Shown here one piece after another: positions 20,897 through 32,767 of a stretch of DNA of 64,000 nucleotides. The notes below the pieces were generated by a model. The model ran no database searches, was not told where the DNA came from, and worked only from the letters and a program-made list of their open reading frames with translations. The translations under genes were made by a program, and so were the position numbers. Numbering within the stretch: position 1 is the first letter of the stretch; each line of letters starts with the position of its first letter. Origin of the DNA: Chiua virens (Eukaryota > Basidiomycota > Agaricomycetes > Boletales > Boletaceae); NCBI GenBank assembly GCA_019787685.1, contig JAHNUO010000005.1, positions 1,860,001-1,924,000 of the forward strand. Reading direction: 5' to 3'.

Positions 20897-23800
20897 TCAG
20901 ATTCGAATAAAACCAACTACAAACCTTCCCCTTCTTGCCCATTGCTCATGGAGTGCCTTCGTTTTGGCACGGTGGATCGGTGCTGTGTTGCACTTGCTCA
21001 TGAGACCCAGAATGTCGGTGTAAACATCGGCATAAACATCCCGTTTGAAGGCGACTTCTTTACCATCAGTGACAATCTCATCAAGGGCAACTTTTATCTA
21101 TATCAAATATTTGTATCAGTATCTGCGCAAGAGAGTTACTATGTACAGCGGTGGCAGCAAGCGCAACAGCGGGATGAGGGACTTCAGATCTAAAAATGTC
21201 AGGGAATAAGTTTGCCACTGCATTGGTGCCGGTATAGAAAAAGTCTACAATGAGACCTACAAGCACAGGATGCGCAAGATTATTCATACGTCCCTGAAAA
21301 GATGTTAGCATGCTATGCATCTAGAAATCGGTGCTTACCTCTTCATCTATCCCGTGCATGAGAAAAGAACCCTGATCCAGAAGCTGTCTTGCGATTTCAG
21401 CATTGGCAGGACAGTGGTTTTGTTGATCCCACTCATAACTTTGACGGACAAAGCTGCACACCTTTTTCTTCAGAGATGACTGCCGGTTCCCAATGTCTTC
21501 CCAAAGCTAAGAAAAGATCAGTCAAGTCTGCTAGATTGGTCAGTTTACTCACAAGCTTTGTGATGCCATCCGTACATTCTGGCCACCATCCTATGAAAAT
21601 GTTAATTGAGGTCATGTATGAGACTAGTGTGTGTACCTTCAGGAATTGTTAAACCTTGATTGATACGTTTGGCCATGCCTTCATCCATATACTCCACAGC
21701 TTTGATATTAAATTGCTGTCGCAGCAGAAAGGAATTCACAGAAGCAAGGTTGGAATGAGATAGTTGTTTCGCATGTGCAATAATGTTGCGGATTGGGGGT
21801 GGATAGAAGTGTAGTTGTGATGGATCCACGTTGTCTTGGATTATGCCAGATCCAGGAGGGGGTGGATGGGTTTCATGTGGAGGGCCAGCAATAGCAGGTG
21901 CTACCAGAGAACGTGCTGACAAGGGTGTTTGTAGCTCAGAGCTGATACTGTGAGAACCTTGAGACAACTGCTGGTTTCTGGCAGCAAGGAGCTGTGTGTT
22001 TCTGGGAAGACGGTGTAGGAGTTAGATACTCCCTATGGTTGTAAGATACATTTTCCTCGCTCTTCATCATGTCATATCATCTCCCGTCTCATCCACCATC
22101 GACTTCGTGCCAGCCCAGTTTCATTCCTAGCGTTTACAGATCATCTGGATCCAATCCGGTTCTTTCGTACGTATTCCGCTTCATCCAATTTGACTTGTTC
22201 TACTCGATTTGGCCTTATTAAGGTCATTACTATCCTAACACCTTTCCTTTCTTTGTCATCTACAAGGTTTGACACTCCTTCTTTCCATACTCACCCTATG
22301 TCAATCCTGTACACTTACTTAGGGTCGGATTACCTTTAACAGTCCTGGGTTATGCCCAGGACTATAAAACCATGTTTCTAACAAAAAAATAGAGGGTCTT
22401 TCTGCATTCAGGAGATCTCCTGTTTACTCTCCCGTGCATGAGTGAGCTGGATAGTTTCTCTTTTACCTCGTCCTATCATTCCTCTGTGTCTCATCTACTC
22501 GAATCAATACTCTCATTGCCTTGCCTCCACCCGGATACTTTTACATTGACCGCTTTTCATTCCGGATTGTCCAGCAGCCTCTAGGACTCTTAGACAAACC
22601 TGAATCCATCATTCCTTCTAACATAACCCCCCTTGGGATGAACCTATCGCCCCACCTTTCTTCTTATCACCTATTATTACTTTTCTTCAACGGGGTGGAT
22701 GATTGCGGCGGTGATACTTGGCAACAACATCCTCTATGTCAGCTGAAACATGTCCTTAGTAAGAACAATCGGGTAGACTATTAACTTACACTCAGGTACC
22801 TGGTTACGATGGGCGCTTGGTGCGATAGATTGATCATCTTGATCATCACGTCCATCATTGGGCTCTGGAGAAGCCAATACCTGAGCCCTGTGATGGGCAA
22901 AGCCACTATCCTCTTCCTCCCCTAAATATTTCGTCAGTGCAGAAAATTTATTTGCCTACCAACTTATGTCTAGATGAATGGTTTCAAGGGATGTTCAGCT
23001 GACTGGGTTCATCATGGTCGGGTGGGACCTGGTTGAATGCAGAGAGTGGTCAACATTGTTCACAAAGACCAACGCCAGAATCACCTATGTTGTTATTACC
23101 TTGGTATTGTTATACTTGGCATGAATATGATAGACTTACTATCATCTGGGACTTCATTCCGCATGGTTAGAAAGCCCATATAGATCATATCAAACATTTG
23201 TTAGTTGATTGGTGAGAAGCACTTACGTTGACCATCATGACAAACAACTGACATTGCTGAGCACTTGTCTTCATCCGGAGATGCTTCATCAATCTCGAGC
23301 AATCCAGTACTGCCATCATCATCTTGACTTTGATGTACGACTCCTGTGCTTGACATGGTGTGCAATCGAGGAAGAGTTGAGGCTTTTGGATGGAAAGACC
23401 CAGTTTGACAGAGTCCAATGCGTCGGGGTGGGAGTGAATGGGGTACTTCCTCCGCTGGTTCTTGATCCTGAATGAGGGAAATACCTAACAGATTGGAAGT
23501 GAGCTGTGGTTAGTAACATGAAAATTCCGCCCAGACGAACCTTTAGGCTGAGTTGCTTTTACTAACATCCCAAGTTGTGACACCAGTCGCCCCGCTTGAG
23601 AATCAATTCTATTGCTGTGGCTGTTGTTTGACCCGCGTTCAGATGGTGTATGAGAGGTTGGTGGTGTGGACACCGTACACAGCATGCCTGCAGGAAAGAG
23701 GGAAGAACTGCATGAAGATGGGGCCCACGATCCTGTAGACCTAGTCATTGGAATTGAGCATAACCATCGGACTAGTGAAGACAATGAAGTACTTACAGAG

Positions 23801-24371
23801 GTTTGGGTGCAGTGGTGAGGCTCGTTGCAGCAGAGGTAGTCCAGGAGTGTAGACTGAAGCCGAAACATTGGTCCGATTGCGAAAGCATGAAAGCCAGCTG
23901 AACTTGTGTCAATGGGGTGGAGGACACAACCCACAGTGGAATCTGGCTTTCCTCATCATCCTGAGCCAGGGTATATGAGGGAGCCATTGGATTAACTTCT
24001 TGTCCTTCCGTGGCTACATAAAGGTTCCAAGCAGCCTGTCGTGAGGGTCTTGCAACGAGTACATGCTTGATCTTTGGCAGCTGCTGAACTGCCCCTCTGT
24101 GACCTTTTCCAGCTCGTGATGAATGTCTGGTGGCTTGGGTCTGGGTCTCAGGGACATGTTCTGCAGTGTATCATCGTAAATCAAATGGAAAAGGAATAAC
24201 AAAAGACTCACCAGAGGCATCTTGATCTTTGAAACCTGAAAGTTGCTCAACCCTAAGTCGTTTTGGGCTGGGTATGACATTGTTTGCAGCTTCTTCAGCC
24301 TGGGAATTTCCGCTGACTTTATGGCCCACAGTGGATTTCAGTTTTGCACCAGTGGTCGCAGTGACAGGCAT
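20897..24371 (-). pseudogene. Second DUF6532-type gene, interrupted by a family F solo LTR
   Basis: The conserved part lies at 20897-21967: FYPPPIRNIIAHAKQLSH (domain start), GWWPECTDGITKLV, then HPVLVGLIVDFFYTGTNAV, PHPAVALAATAV and, after an intron, ALDEIVTDGKEVAFKRDVY ending ...GFIRI-stop at 20897. These are the domain blocks shared with the 5450-6679 gene. Upstream, HVSADIEDVVAKYHRRNHPP joins RLPRNTQLLAAR across the LTR at 22014-22689. Further 5' exons with basic and low-complexity sequence reach about 24371 (VIPSPKRLRVEQLSG), but their borders are uncertain. Apart from the LTR the conserved domain looks open. Function is unknown. Confidence 0.65.
22014..22689 (+). mobile_element. Solo LTR, family F
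   Basis: This 676 bp copy begins TGTAGGAGTTAGATACTCC and ends ...CTTTTCTTCA, with a GGACTATAAAACC promoter block near 22350. The target duplication ACGG is exact (22010-22013 and 22690-22693). It closely matches 46629-47333. It interrupts an exon of the second DUF6532-type gene. Confidence 0.92.
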
Positions 24372-25281
24372 GTCGAAGGTGGGGACGATCCCGACATCCC
24401 CACCTTCCTATTTATGAATCAAACCTTGTGGTTGCAATGCAGAACAGTACATACATAAGTCTCACTACACTTCATCAGCACACAAAATCATGTAATCTAA
24501 CATGCTAAAGTAACATAATTGGAAGAATACAACCGGTCGGATATGAAGGGAAAAACTGGTTTGACTGCATAAGAAGGGCTTTTGTTATGGTTTGGACATA
24601 GGTTTCCTGCATGAAGAGCATCATGGAAGCATACCATGCTCCATGTTAGTTGAGGAACTGGCCTGGACCAAGGTGCTGACCGTGGGGCTATGCTCAGAGG
24701 GATCTTGAATTGACAATCGGGTACACTTTCGATTATCATGGAATATGTCAGAATCACTGTCGCGAGCTTGCCTTACCAATAGGCAGGAATCGCTCTTTGA
24801 CATCTGATGCTCAGAGGCCAAAACAGAGCTGTGCATTGGTATTGTAGGTGGAGGAAGAGGCGATTTGCTTGGTTGTCACAATGACTTTGGGAGAGGATTT
24901 ATGTCATGTGGAGTTTCAAGCCCTCCCGAGCCCCCCTGATCCACCTGTGATTGATTCCTACTTGGCAACCTTACGCTGTGGCCAAGGTATACTCCCGAGT
25001 CATTGCATGTAATGCCATGTCTGAAGGTTGGGAAAGGTGGATCTACCAACAGCAAGAACGGTGGGGGCAATACACAGCTTGCTTGTTTGCCAGCGATGTT
25101 TGATGAAATTGGGGGAGTAACTTCACATCCTGTGTGGGAATTTTCCAGGGAATCTGCATCACCCCATACTTCTGGCTCGAGAGAGGAGAGTGCCACAACA
25201 AAGTGACAGATAATTGTGTCATGGTCAAATGTGGTTTTGTGATGGAATTTGCCTTCCTTGTCAGTGAACATGGGCAGAATG

Positions 25282-26008
25282 TGTTACGATAGTTCTGGGT
25301 AGGACCTAGCGTAGCCGCAAAAGCGCCAAGTACCAAGTGGCTGCGATAACTCAAACAACCACCACTTGATACATGGTGCGCTGAAGAGTAGAACAAGGAT
25401 TCTGGTTAGCGGATTGCTACCAGAGAGACGAGTGAAAACTCAGGCGTTGCTGAGAGTTGTCCGGTTGGGAATCTATACCCGAGGGACTGTCAAGGGTCGA
25501 GGGTTTGACTTCAAGGAGTCCGAGTGTTCCGGGAAGACTAATAGTTGTCCGGTCAAGTGGTCACTGGCGTGGTAGCGAGTGGAGCAGAGATACTCAGCTA
25601 GATTGCGGAGATCAAGACTAGTGTACATGAGTATCGCTGTGAGGTATTTATACTACGAGAACTGCGCACGGACCAAGTAACTAAAAGGGGAAGGCCAGAA
25701 GAGTGGAAGGGTCAAAGGGCCAAAAGGAATGCGCAGTAACTATAAAAGGGAATCGTACGATGCGAAGGCAACGGATGATGACGAAGGTGAAATGACAAAT
25801 GCGAAGCCATCGGATGATGACGAGAATTGAATGAGTAAGTACGATGCCATCGGATGATGACGAGGAAAGAAGAATGTAAGCACTCGGGTGAAGCCGGTGC
25901 GGAGTTACAAAGGTAGAAAGAGAACGAGTACGGATGAGCATACGAGGATACCTAGGTATCGAGTAAAGTGAAGAAGTACAAGTGAAACGAAAGAAAGAAA
26001 TTGTAACA
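25282..26008 (-). mobile_element. Solo LTR, gypsy A family, inside the FunK1 gene
   Basis: This 727 bp copy has family termini and an exact target duplication GAATG (25277-25281 and 26009-26013). Removing the LTR and one duplication leaves ATC ATT CTG CCC ATG TTC in frame across the junction. Confidence 0.95.
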
Positions 26009-27443
26009 GAATGATGATGTCTTGGAGGTTATCAAGGAGAGGGAGAAGGGGTTGAAAATAAGGTGATATGTACTTCATGACCTTGGGGTACCACGTCAGT
26101 GATGACTGGATAGTAATAGTTTTGAGGATGCTCGGTTGAAAGGTATTGAAGAGCTTGTCGAAACACTTGGCAAGTTCTTCATCTGATTTCTGTTTCGAGG
26201 GCTTGGAGTAGAGGATGCATGTCCCTAGAAGCATGTAAAAAAAAGATTCCAGGTCATGCAGTGAATTGTGAACTACTGGCTCACCGGGACATGCCATAAC
26301 CAGCTCAGTGGACATCCACGACCAAGTTCCCTGTGTTTCGTGTCACAATGCGTGAACTCAGGGAAAGTGGGCATGAATTGATCATATGGCGGGAATCTTC
26401 TTCTGGGTCATCAGTACCCATAAGTAGCACGATGTTGGGGTCTCCCATAAGCTCCGAAATGGGCTGGGACTTCGTTTTTTCTTTTGTGCCAATGCACCTG
26501 ACAGGGACAAGGTTGCTCAGCGGGTAGTGTCAGTGACCCAGACAGAGGGTCTACGTCGATTGGTGATGTCAGAGGAACGGATTCGCTATGTGGTGTGGAA
26601 GGATCATTGGTGTCGTCGGTAGGAGGGGTGGGAGTAGCTGGAACTGGGACTGGGACTGTGTAACCCCAATCCACGAGTATGCCTTGCTGAGAGAGAGTGT
26701 CTATTCTCTGTTGCAGTTGGAGCTGGGTTTTGGTTGAGAGATAACATTGTAAGTACTGTTTGTGGGCTCTTTGTTTCTTTGCATGTGTTACTATGGCAAG
26801 TAGTAGGTTGACGAGGCTAATGTCACAGTGCAGAACCTGGGCAAGCTGGACAGTGTTCTTGTGGGCTACACTCGGTTCAGAACTGAGAGACATTCAATGA
26901 AGTGTGAGCTCACCGATGATGCAGTCTAAAAACGCAACCAGAAGTTCTCCAAGTGATGAGAAGTCGATGATGAGTGTACCAACCGGGCTTGAAATGAGGC
27001 AAGATAAGACTTGAAGGTGGAAGTCAGCTGGAAAATGCAACTTAGGTAGTTGTGATTGGATAAAGTGAGTAGAGCAATTAATGTCGATGGTTTCATCGTG
27101 GAGGTGGCATGTCTTGACCTGCCGCTCAGCGATGAGTTCGGGAACACCTTTGATACCATATTTTGCCAGAATGTGGAGAATCACCTCCTCGGTGAACTTT
27201 CTGAGAGGGTCGATCCACACATCCTTGACTGTGACCATGATCTGTGCTCTGTCTATATTTGCGTCAATCATAGCCTCCCACACAGTCGTCCCTTGGCCAC
27301 TCAGACTGTCCGAAATCGAGAGAATCCTTTGAAGCCAAATCTTGCAAATGTGGCCATCTTTGTCAACAATCATCAGCCACTTCCTTTGCTTGCCATGGTG
27401 GTCCTCTCTCACAGGCTGCTCCTCACCACTGTGCTCACCCTCG

Positions 27444-27840
27444 TTCTTGTCCTTGTCCTCGTCGCTGTCCCCGTCCCCATCGCTGTTCTCATCCCCGTCC
27501 TTGTCCTTGTCCTCATCCCTGTCCTTGTCCTTGTCCTTGTCCTTGTCCTTGTCCTTGTCCTTGTCCTTGTCCTTGTCCTTGTCCTTGTCCTTGTCCTTGT
27601 CCTTGTCCTTGTCCTTGTCCTTGTCCTTGTCCTTGTCCTTGTCCTTGTCCTTGTCCTTGTCCTTGTCCTTGTCCTTGTTCCCATCCCCGTCCCTGTTCCC
27701 GTCCTTGTCCTTGTCCTTGTTCCCATCCCCGTCCCTGTTCCCGTCCTTGTCCTTGTCCTTGTTCCCATCCCCGTCCCTGTTCCTGTCCCTGTTCCCATCC
27801 CTGTTCCCATCCCCTCCCTCATTCTTGTCCTTGTCCTTGT
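27444..27840. repeat. Hexanucleotide minisatellite encoding (Asp-Lys)n
   Basis: An almost pure CCTTGT run covers about 27521-27678 (roughly 26 units). To its right, a 42-bp higher-order unit (CCCATCCCCGTCCCTG plus several CCTTGT) repeats two to three times at 27679-27780, followed by shorter variants. In the kinase frame (minus strand) it encodes DK dipeptides and a 14-residue unit DGNRDGDGNKDKDK. Because the period is 6, all frames stay open through the repeat. Confidence 0.95.
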
Positions 27841-28587
27841 CCAACTGAGCCACTCTGTCACCTGACATCACCTGGTCATTCGGTGCACATTCAGTATCCG
27901 GTGTTGGTTCTTGACCATCCAGAATGACCCCATCTTTGTCCTGTTCAGCATCTCTACCATCCCACTCGATTGACATGTCAAAGCCCAGAAGAACAGTAGT
28001 GAGTGAGTGAAACACCCAACAGGATATGCAAGAACTCCTTGGGTGAAGAATGAATGTTGAATGCACTGGTGGTGAGTGACCCACCATGATCAAAAATGGT
28101 CAGATATATTGAAGAACCAAGAATGCAAATACATGGGACAAGGTGACGACCATCCTGTTTTCCAAGTACACAAGACGTCTTGCCAGAAATCTCCTTGAAT
28201 GACTGTGTTTTCTTCGCCTGATTGTTTTTGTTTTTGACTTCGGAGACTGTAGTGACCAGTCCCCAGTGAGGGTTGAGAGGACAAGAGGTGTTGAAATAGC
28301 AGATATGTAATATCAGGTTTTCTGCGTGCGTGAGATCCATCTAAGGGCGAATTTGCTGACTGTGTGTCTCAGAAGCTACTAGTATAGAGGAGGAAGTTGT
28401 TGAACTGGTTGTTGGGCGGTAGGAGTACTCACAAAAATGTCCCACTGCAAACACTGCTGACCACCCCAAGCACATTGTTAAAGAAAACTTCCAATGCTGT
28501 TTCACAACCCTTGATGTTTTGGGGGCTAAGTGAGGAACAACCAGAATTTGGTAGCCACACTAACATACACCACTGCCCCTTTGCAGG

Positions 28588-28896
28588 TCAGCCATAACAT
28601 TGTTTCCACTCGAAAACTTCAAGAAGTTCTCCCATCGTATAGTGTTCCGCTTGTCCCACTGACACTATTTCTGCCTTTGAGAGTAACCAGTGATCTGGAT
28701 ACAAGAACTCCAAAAAGATGATACTCTCCTGCCTCTTCAGCTCCACACAGGTCTTGCGTGTGTTGTTCTCAAGGAGCAGATCCATATTAGACCTAGTCCA
28801 ATCAGATTTTCGCCTCAATTGTGGAACTATCATTGAGATCTGAAAATTTGGGTGAGATGGTCCATGCTGACGGGTCACAACAGGATATGTACTCAT
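28588..28896 (-). CDS. Hypothetical ORF with a possible nuclease-like D..ExK pattern
   Basis: The 102-codon minus-strand ORF contains NMDLLLENNTRKTCVELKRQ, a spacing that resembles the D-x(n)-E-x-K signature of restriction-endonuclease-like folds, followed by GQAEHYTMGELLEVFEW. In the next frame, GAVVYVSVATKFWLFL continues plausibly. It lies immediately upstream of the FunK1 reading and may be its broken N-terminal part or a separate gene. No family can be named with confidence. Confidence 0.3.
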   Translation of the reverse strand: MSTYPVVTRQHGPSHPNFQISMIVPQLRRKSDWTRSNMDLLLENNTRKTCVELKRQESIIFLEFLYPDHWLLSKAEIVSVGQAEHYTMGELLEVFEWKQCYG

Positions 28897-29839
28897 TCAT
28901 TGGAGGTTGTGTGGCGTCGGATGTGACTGGAGTTGCTATGTACTGTTACAATCACACAATATACTATCCTAATCCCTCTATTTTTTGCCTATTTTTCCAT
29001 ATTTTTCCCTTTGCATTTGAACTTGCTATAAGCATTCCATTCCTTCCGAGTTTCCGAGTTTCCGGAGTTTCCAAAATTCCCACGCTCTCGGAAACTCCGG
29101 AACTGAACACTTAGCAAATACAAAGTGATATATGATTGAAATACATTGACCCATGCCTTGCTATGGTCTAGAACCACTAACCCTTGACCAGCCTAGACCA
29201 TACAAGCCCTCAGACACCCTCTAGACTCATAGTATGTCATTTCATTCTACACATGCTCACCTCATGCCTACCTCACCTCATGCCTACCCTCATATCCATT
29301 CCTTCTCATGTCTATGATGCAATTACATTCTATGGCTATATATTCTAGATCCATATACCCTATACCCATTCAAACCCTTGTCCCATAGCATAGCATATCT
29401 GTAGATTTACCTTACACTTGTACAAACAGTAGAATAGTATAAAAGGGACATCCCCAACTCACTGAAGGACCCAGTCTTGTCCTTCTGGAGTTTCCCCAAG
29501 CCTCTCTAGTCACACAGACTCGCTTTCATTGTCCTTCCAGCAAATAACTTAAGCCTGTAAAGGTTTGGTTGTTTCATGTACAGTGATAAACAATAAGAAA
29601 AACTTTGTGAAACACAGTAGTAACTCACATCTGTTTCCAGGCCTCACAAGAGTCAGTTTGCTGGTGTCAGCTGCATCATTGTTAGACATGGTTCAGTGGG
29701 GATCAAGGTGATTGAATGTGGGAATTTGAGCACACGGGCCTCACTTAATACTGGGAAGGAACGAGTCACTGATCAGCAATTAGATACTAGATTATGAAGA
29801 ATTTTGAGTTGTAGCGACATTGTATGATCTAAAGCAACT
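28897..29839. other. Non-coding stretch between kinase and Plavaka genes
   Basis: No gene is visible. An imperfect inverted repeat built on GAGTTTCCGGAGTTTCC and GGAAACTCCGGAAC lies at 29048-29105, and a TATAAAAGGGA promoter-like motif is near 29438. The motif could be a remnant of an old LTR, but I find no matching copy in the window. Confidence 0.4.
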
Positions 29840-31157
29840 CTACAGAGACAGTGCGTAGTAGAATTCTTTTGACCAATACTTATTTAGCCAAAATTCGGAG
29901 CTCAACTGGTAGCTGTTCAACTTTGTGAGACATGGATGCGCCTTAGTGCCAAACTGAGGGATCAGGTGTGCAGGCAAGTGGATGAGAGTAAGTGGTATCA
30001 CCTCTCCAATGTGTTGACCATTTGACCGAACCACTCACTTGAAGTGATGCATCCCAGTAACAGGGCTTGCATTTCCCACTTGAATGAAATGTTGGATATA
30101 CACAATGAAAATGTCCGAGAGGTGAAATATCATCCAAAGCTGAGCAACGGAATGTCCAACTAACCCACCCTTAGGCCACTCGCTCTCAGGTTCAGAGCTA
30201 AAGATAACTGAATTGAACTGGCCGTAAGAATTCGTAGCTGAGGTGGGAATGGCATGGATGATCTGAGGTAGTTCAACATTCTCGGTGTTGTGATATGACT
30301 TTTGTTGAACCCGGACTTTGTGCCACACTTGAAGCTTTATGGTGTCTCATTGTCTTGAATCACTGCCCCGTTGTGCAAGGAAACTGGTTATTGCAGACGC
30401 AATGTCAGGCAGATCGTACTGAGTGGAGGCCTCGGCTATAGTGAGACATAACAAAGGTTTTGTCACAACATGAAATGTGGTGGTTGTCATAGAAAATGTG
30501 CGGAGGGGCTTGGCAACAGGGGGATTGGATTGTCAGACCAGGGCAGATGAAATAGAAAAATAATCTATGATCAATCGCCCTGGGGTAGAAAATCCTGCTG
30601 CAGAGGCAAGCATTTCTGAGTCGGGTTCATGATCCTTGTTATTATCATTGTCATCGACAGAGTTGTCTACTTCCTGGTCCCTGAGATGGTGCTCCTCAAT
30701 GTAAGTTGCAAGATTGAAACAGAAACACTTGTCCAACCTGTCGAGGTGGCAGGCAATCTGACTATAGTAGTTTTGATTGTTACTGGTGTGAGCTGGTACT
30801 TTGATTTCTTCCACATGTGCATGTTTGGTGATGTCAGTGGTCCATGGCATTGCCATGCCAGATTGTCGGATACCAGGAACCACACTTTGGAGGAGCTTGA
30901 GCTTGGGGATCCCCCAGCCATCTCGAGGACCATATTGTATGACAGTGTCCTTGTGTTGGTAGAATTCTTGAAGGGCACTAGTGAGGCGCTCAAGGGAGTC
31001 AGACATAAACACTGGTGCTTGAGTGAGATAACGAAAGTCGAGAAGGGCACACAGAGCCACAAGAAATCTCCATGGGACTGCACCAAACACTGTGCCGATG
31101 AGATAATGCTGGACTGCACAGTGATTGCGGCCAGTAACCTGCTTCAACTTCAATATA

Positions 31158-32767
31158 CAGTGACTCCCAAAACCGTTACAATGTTTAACCACAATGCAGT
31201 GCATGAAGCACACTGCAAACACCCGTGGGAATATCACTTAGCATTGGTGAGACAAATGATAGTACACACTCCTGGCTGCCTATAGGTACCTGGATCATGT
31301 GATTTGACCAAGTGGCTGTGGAAATATGGTCAATTTAAAACAGGAACTACATTGTAACAGTGTTGTCACTTTTGTTAATAGATAGGGTATTTGGTATATA
31401 TCAATACTTGGTGTATCCTCCTTTGGCTTTAAGCACTGCCTCAATCCTCCTAGGCATGCTTTCAATCAATATCTGACACACCTCAGCTGGTATCTTGTCC
31501 CATTCCTCCTGAGTCCTTTTCTATAACTCCTCTATCCCCTTAGGAGGGTTTTCATACTCTGCAAGCTTCCTTTTGAGGTAAAGCCAGATATGTTCTATGG
31601 GGTTAAATCTGGAGACTGTGCAGGCCATACCATAGTCCTGAAATCCTGTTCTTCTAGCCACTCCTTGACCCTTCTGCAAGTATGCTTTGGGTCATTGTCC
31701 TCTTGAAAGATGGTATCAGGAGGATTAAGACCATAAAACTCCAGGGAAGCCTGAAGCTCATCCTTTAAAATTTGAAGGTAAAGGTCACCATCCATCCTAC
31801 CATCAATCTTAGTGGCATACCCAATGCCATCCCAAGTCATACAGCCCCATAACATTAGAGAACCCCCTCCAAACTTGAGAGTTCCTTCAACCAACCTATC
31901 ACTAAGGCCCTCTCCTGCCTTTTTCCATGCCTATTTGTGACCATCTGACCCAAGGCGATTGATCTTAGTCTCATCAGACCATACTACCTGTTTCCAGTCC
32001 TCCAGAGTCCAATATTTATGAATATGGGCAAAGTCCAACCAAGCCTTGCAATGCTTGGCAGAGAGTAGAGGTTGTTTGGACTTGACTACAGCCTTCATAC
32101 CACTTTTTTCAAGTGACGATGAACTGTGTTAGGATGAAGAGGCTGATTGGTGATAGTGGAGAGGGTTTTGGTGACTTGGACTGCATTCTCTGCCTTGTTG
32201 CTAGAGATAAGACAAATAGCATGGCAGACATTAGCATCAGAAAGCTTTGATGGGTGATCTCCAATGGACTTCTGAAGGTCAGAACGCTCCTTGGAACAAA
32301 GCCTCCAGATAGCAGCAGTGCTGACACCTGTGCTAGAGGCAATGGAGTGAATGGAATGGCCAGAATCAAGTTGAGAGAGGATGGTATTTTTTTGAGTGAC
32401 AAAAACAGATTGCATGATGGTAGTGGTTGAAAGACAAGAAGCATGGGAACATATTTAGACTCAGACACTATGTTTATGTGTGTATCTTTGTTTGTAGAAT
32501 TAAATATGACCAACAATCCTTTTGTTTTATTAAGATCCTATTAAATATTATAAAAGTGACAAAACTGTTACAATGTAGTTCCTGTTTTGAATTGGCCATA
32601 TCTCCACAGCCACTTGGTCAAATCACATGATCCAGGTACCTATGGGCAGCCAGGAGTGTGTACTATCATTTGTCTCACCAATGCTGAGTGATATTCCCAC
32701 GGGTGTTTGCAGTGTGCTTCATGCACTGCATTGTGGTTAAACATTGTAACAGTTTTGGGAGTCACTG
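31158..32767 (-). mobile_element. Tc1/mariner-like element with about 220-bp inverted repeats
   Basis: The element starts and ends with CAGTGACTCCCAAAAC in inverted orientation, with TA on both sides (31156-31157 and 32768-32769). The inverted repeats run about 31158-31377 and 32548-32767 with under ten differences by eye. Within each repeat the outer CTGTTACAATGT motif recurs at the inner end in the opposite direction. The transposase is on the minus strand and is broken. Confidence 0.93.
31401..32415 (-). pseudogene. Tc1/mariner-like transposase (degenerate)
   Basis: An N-terminal helix-turn-helix region (ILSQLDSGHSIHSIASSTGV, 32300-32400) is followed by a second DNA-binding part (KTLSTITNQPLHPNTVHRHL). 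The DDE domain shows VVWSDETKINRLGSDG (first Asp), FQEDNDPKHTCRRVKEWL (second Asp) and WPAQSPDL, then IEHIWLYLKRKL in the next frame with the final acidic residue. The reading ends RRIEAVLKAKGGYTKY-stop at 31401. Defects: a TAG after DGHK, a one-base deletion in the DLNPIEH motif near 31598, and a TAG after GIEEL. Confidence 0.88.

Larger units (their letters stand above)
24876..28333 (-). pseudogene. FunK1-type fungal protein kinase, disrupted by a solo LTR
   Basis: Members of this family (Pkinase_fungal) are expanded in Agaricomycetes; substrates are unknown. Blocks on the minus strand: an N-terminal domain with TTVSEVKNKN and LVPCICILGSSIYLTIFDHGG (27978-28333); a long Asp/Lys repeat (27444-27840); VKDVWIDPLRKFTEEVILH and VGTLIIDFSSLGELLVAFLD; an intron at about 26869-26915; the catalytic loop VLHCDISLVNLLL (Cys where HRD has Arg) and GILVDWGY in the DFG position; TWSWMSTELVMA; and HDLESFFYMLLGTCI. 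The solo LTR at 25282-26008 splits codons that rejoin in frame. A TCAC duplication near 28005 and a frame change near 26350-26450 also break the reading. The start codon upstream of 28333 is not certain. Confidence 0.8.

Noticed and set aside
27409..27861. Minus-strand Thr-Arg repeat ORF
   Set aside because: An alternative frame of the same hexanucleotide array, with no kinase sequence at either end.
27056..27865. Long plus-strand ORFs rich in Leu-Val or Ser-Leu repeats
   Set aside because: They are by-products of the hexanucleotide array; the minus-strand Asp-Lys frame is the one continuous with FunK1 kinase blocks.
30629..31285. 218-codon plus-strand ORF
   Set aside because: Antisense to conserved Plavaka transposase blocks.
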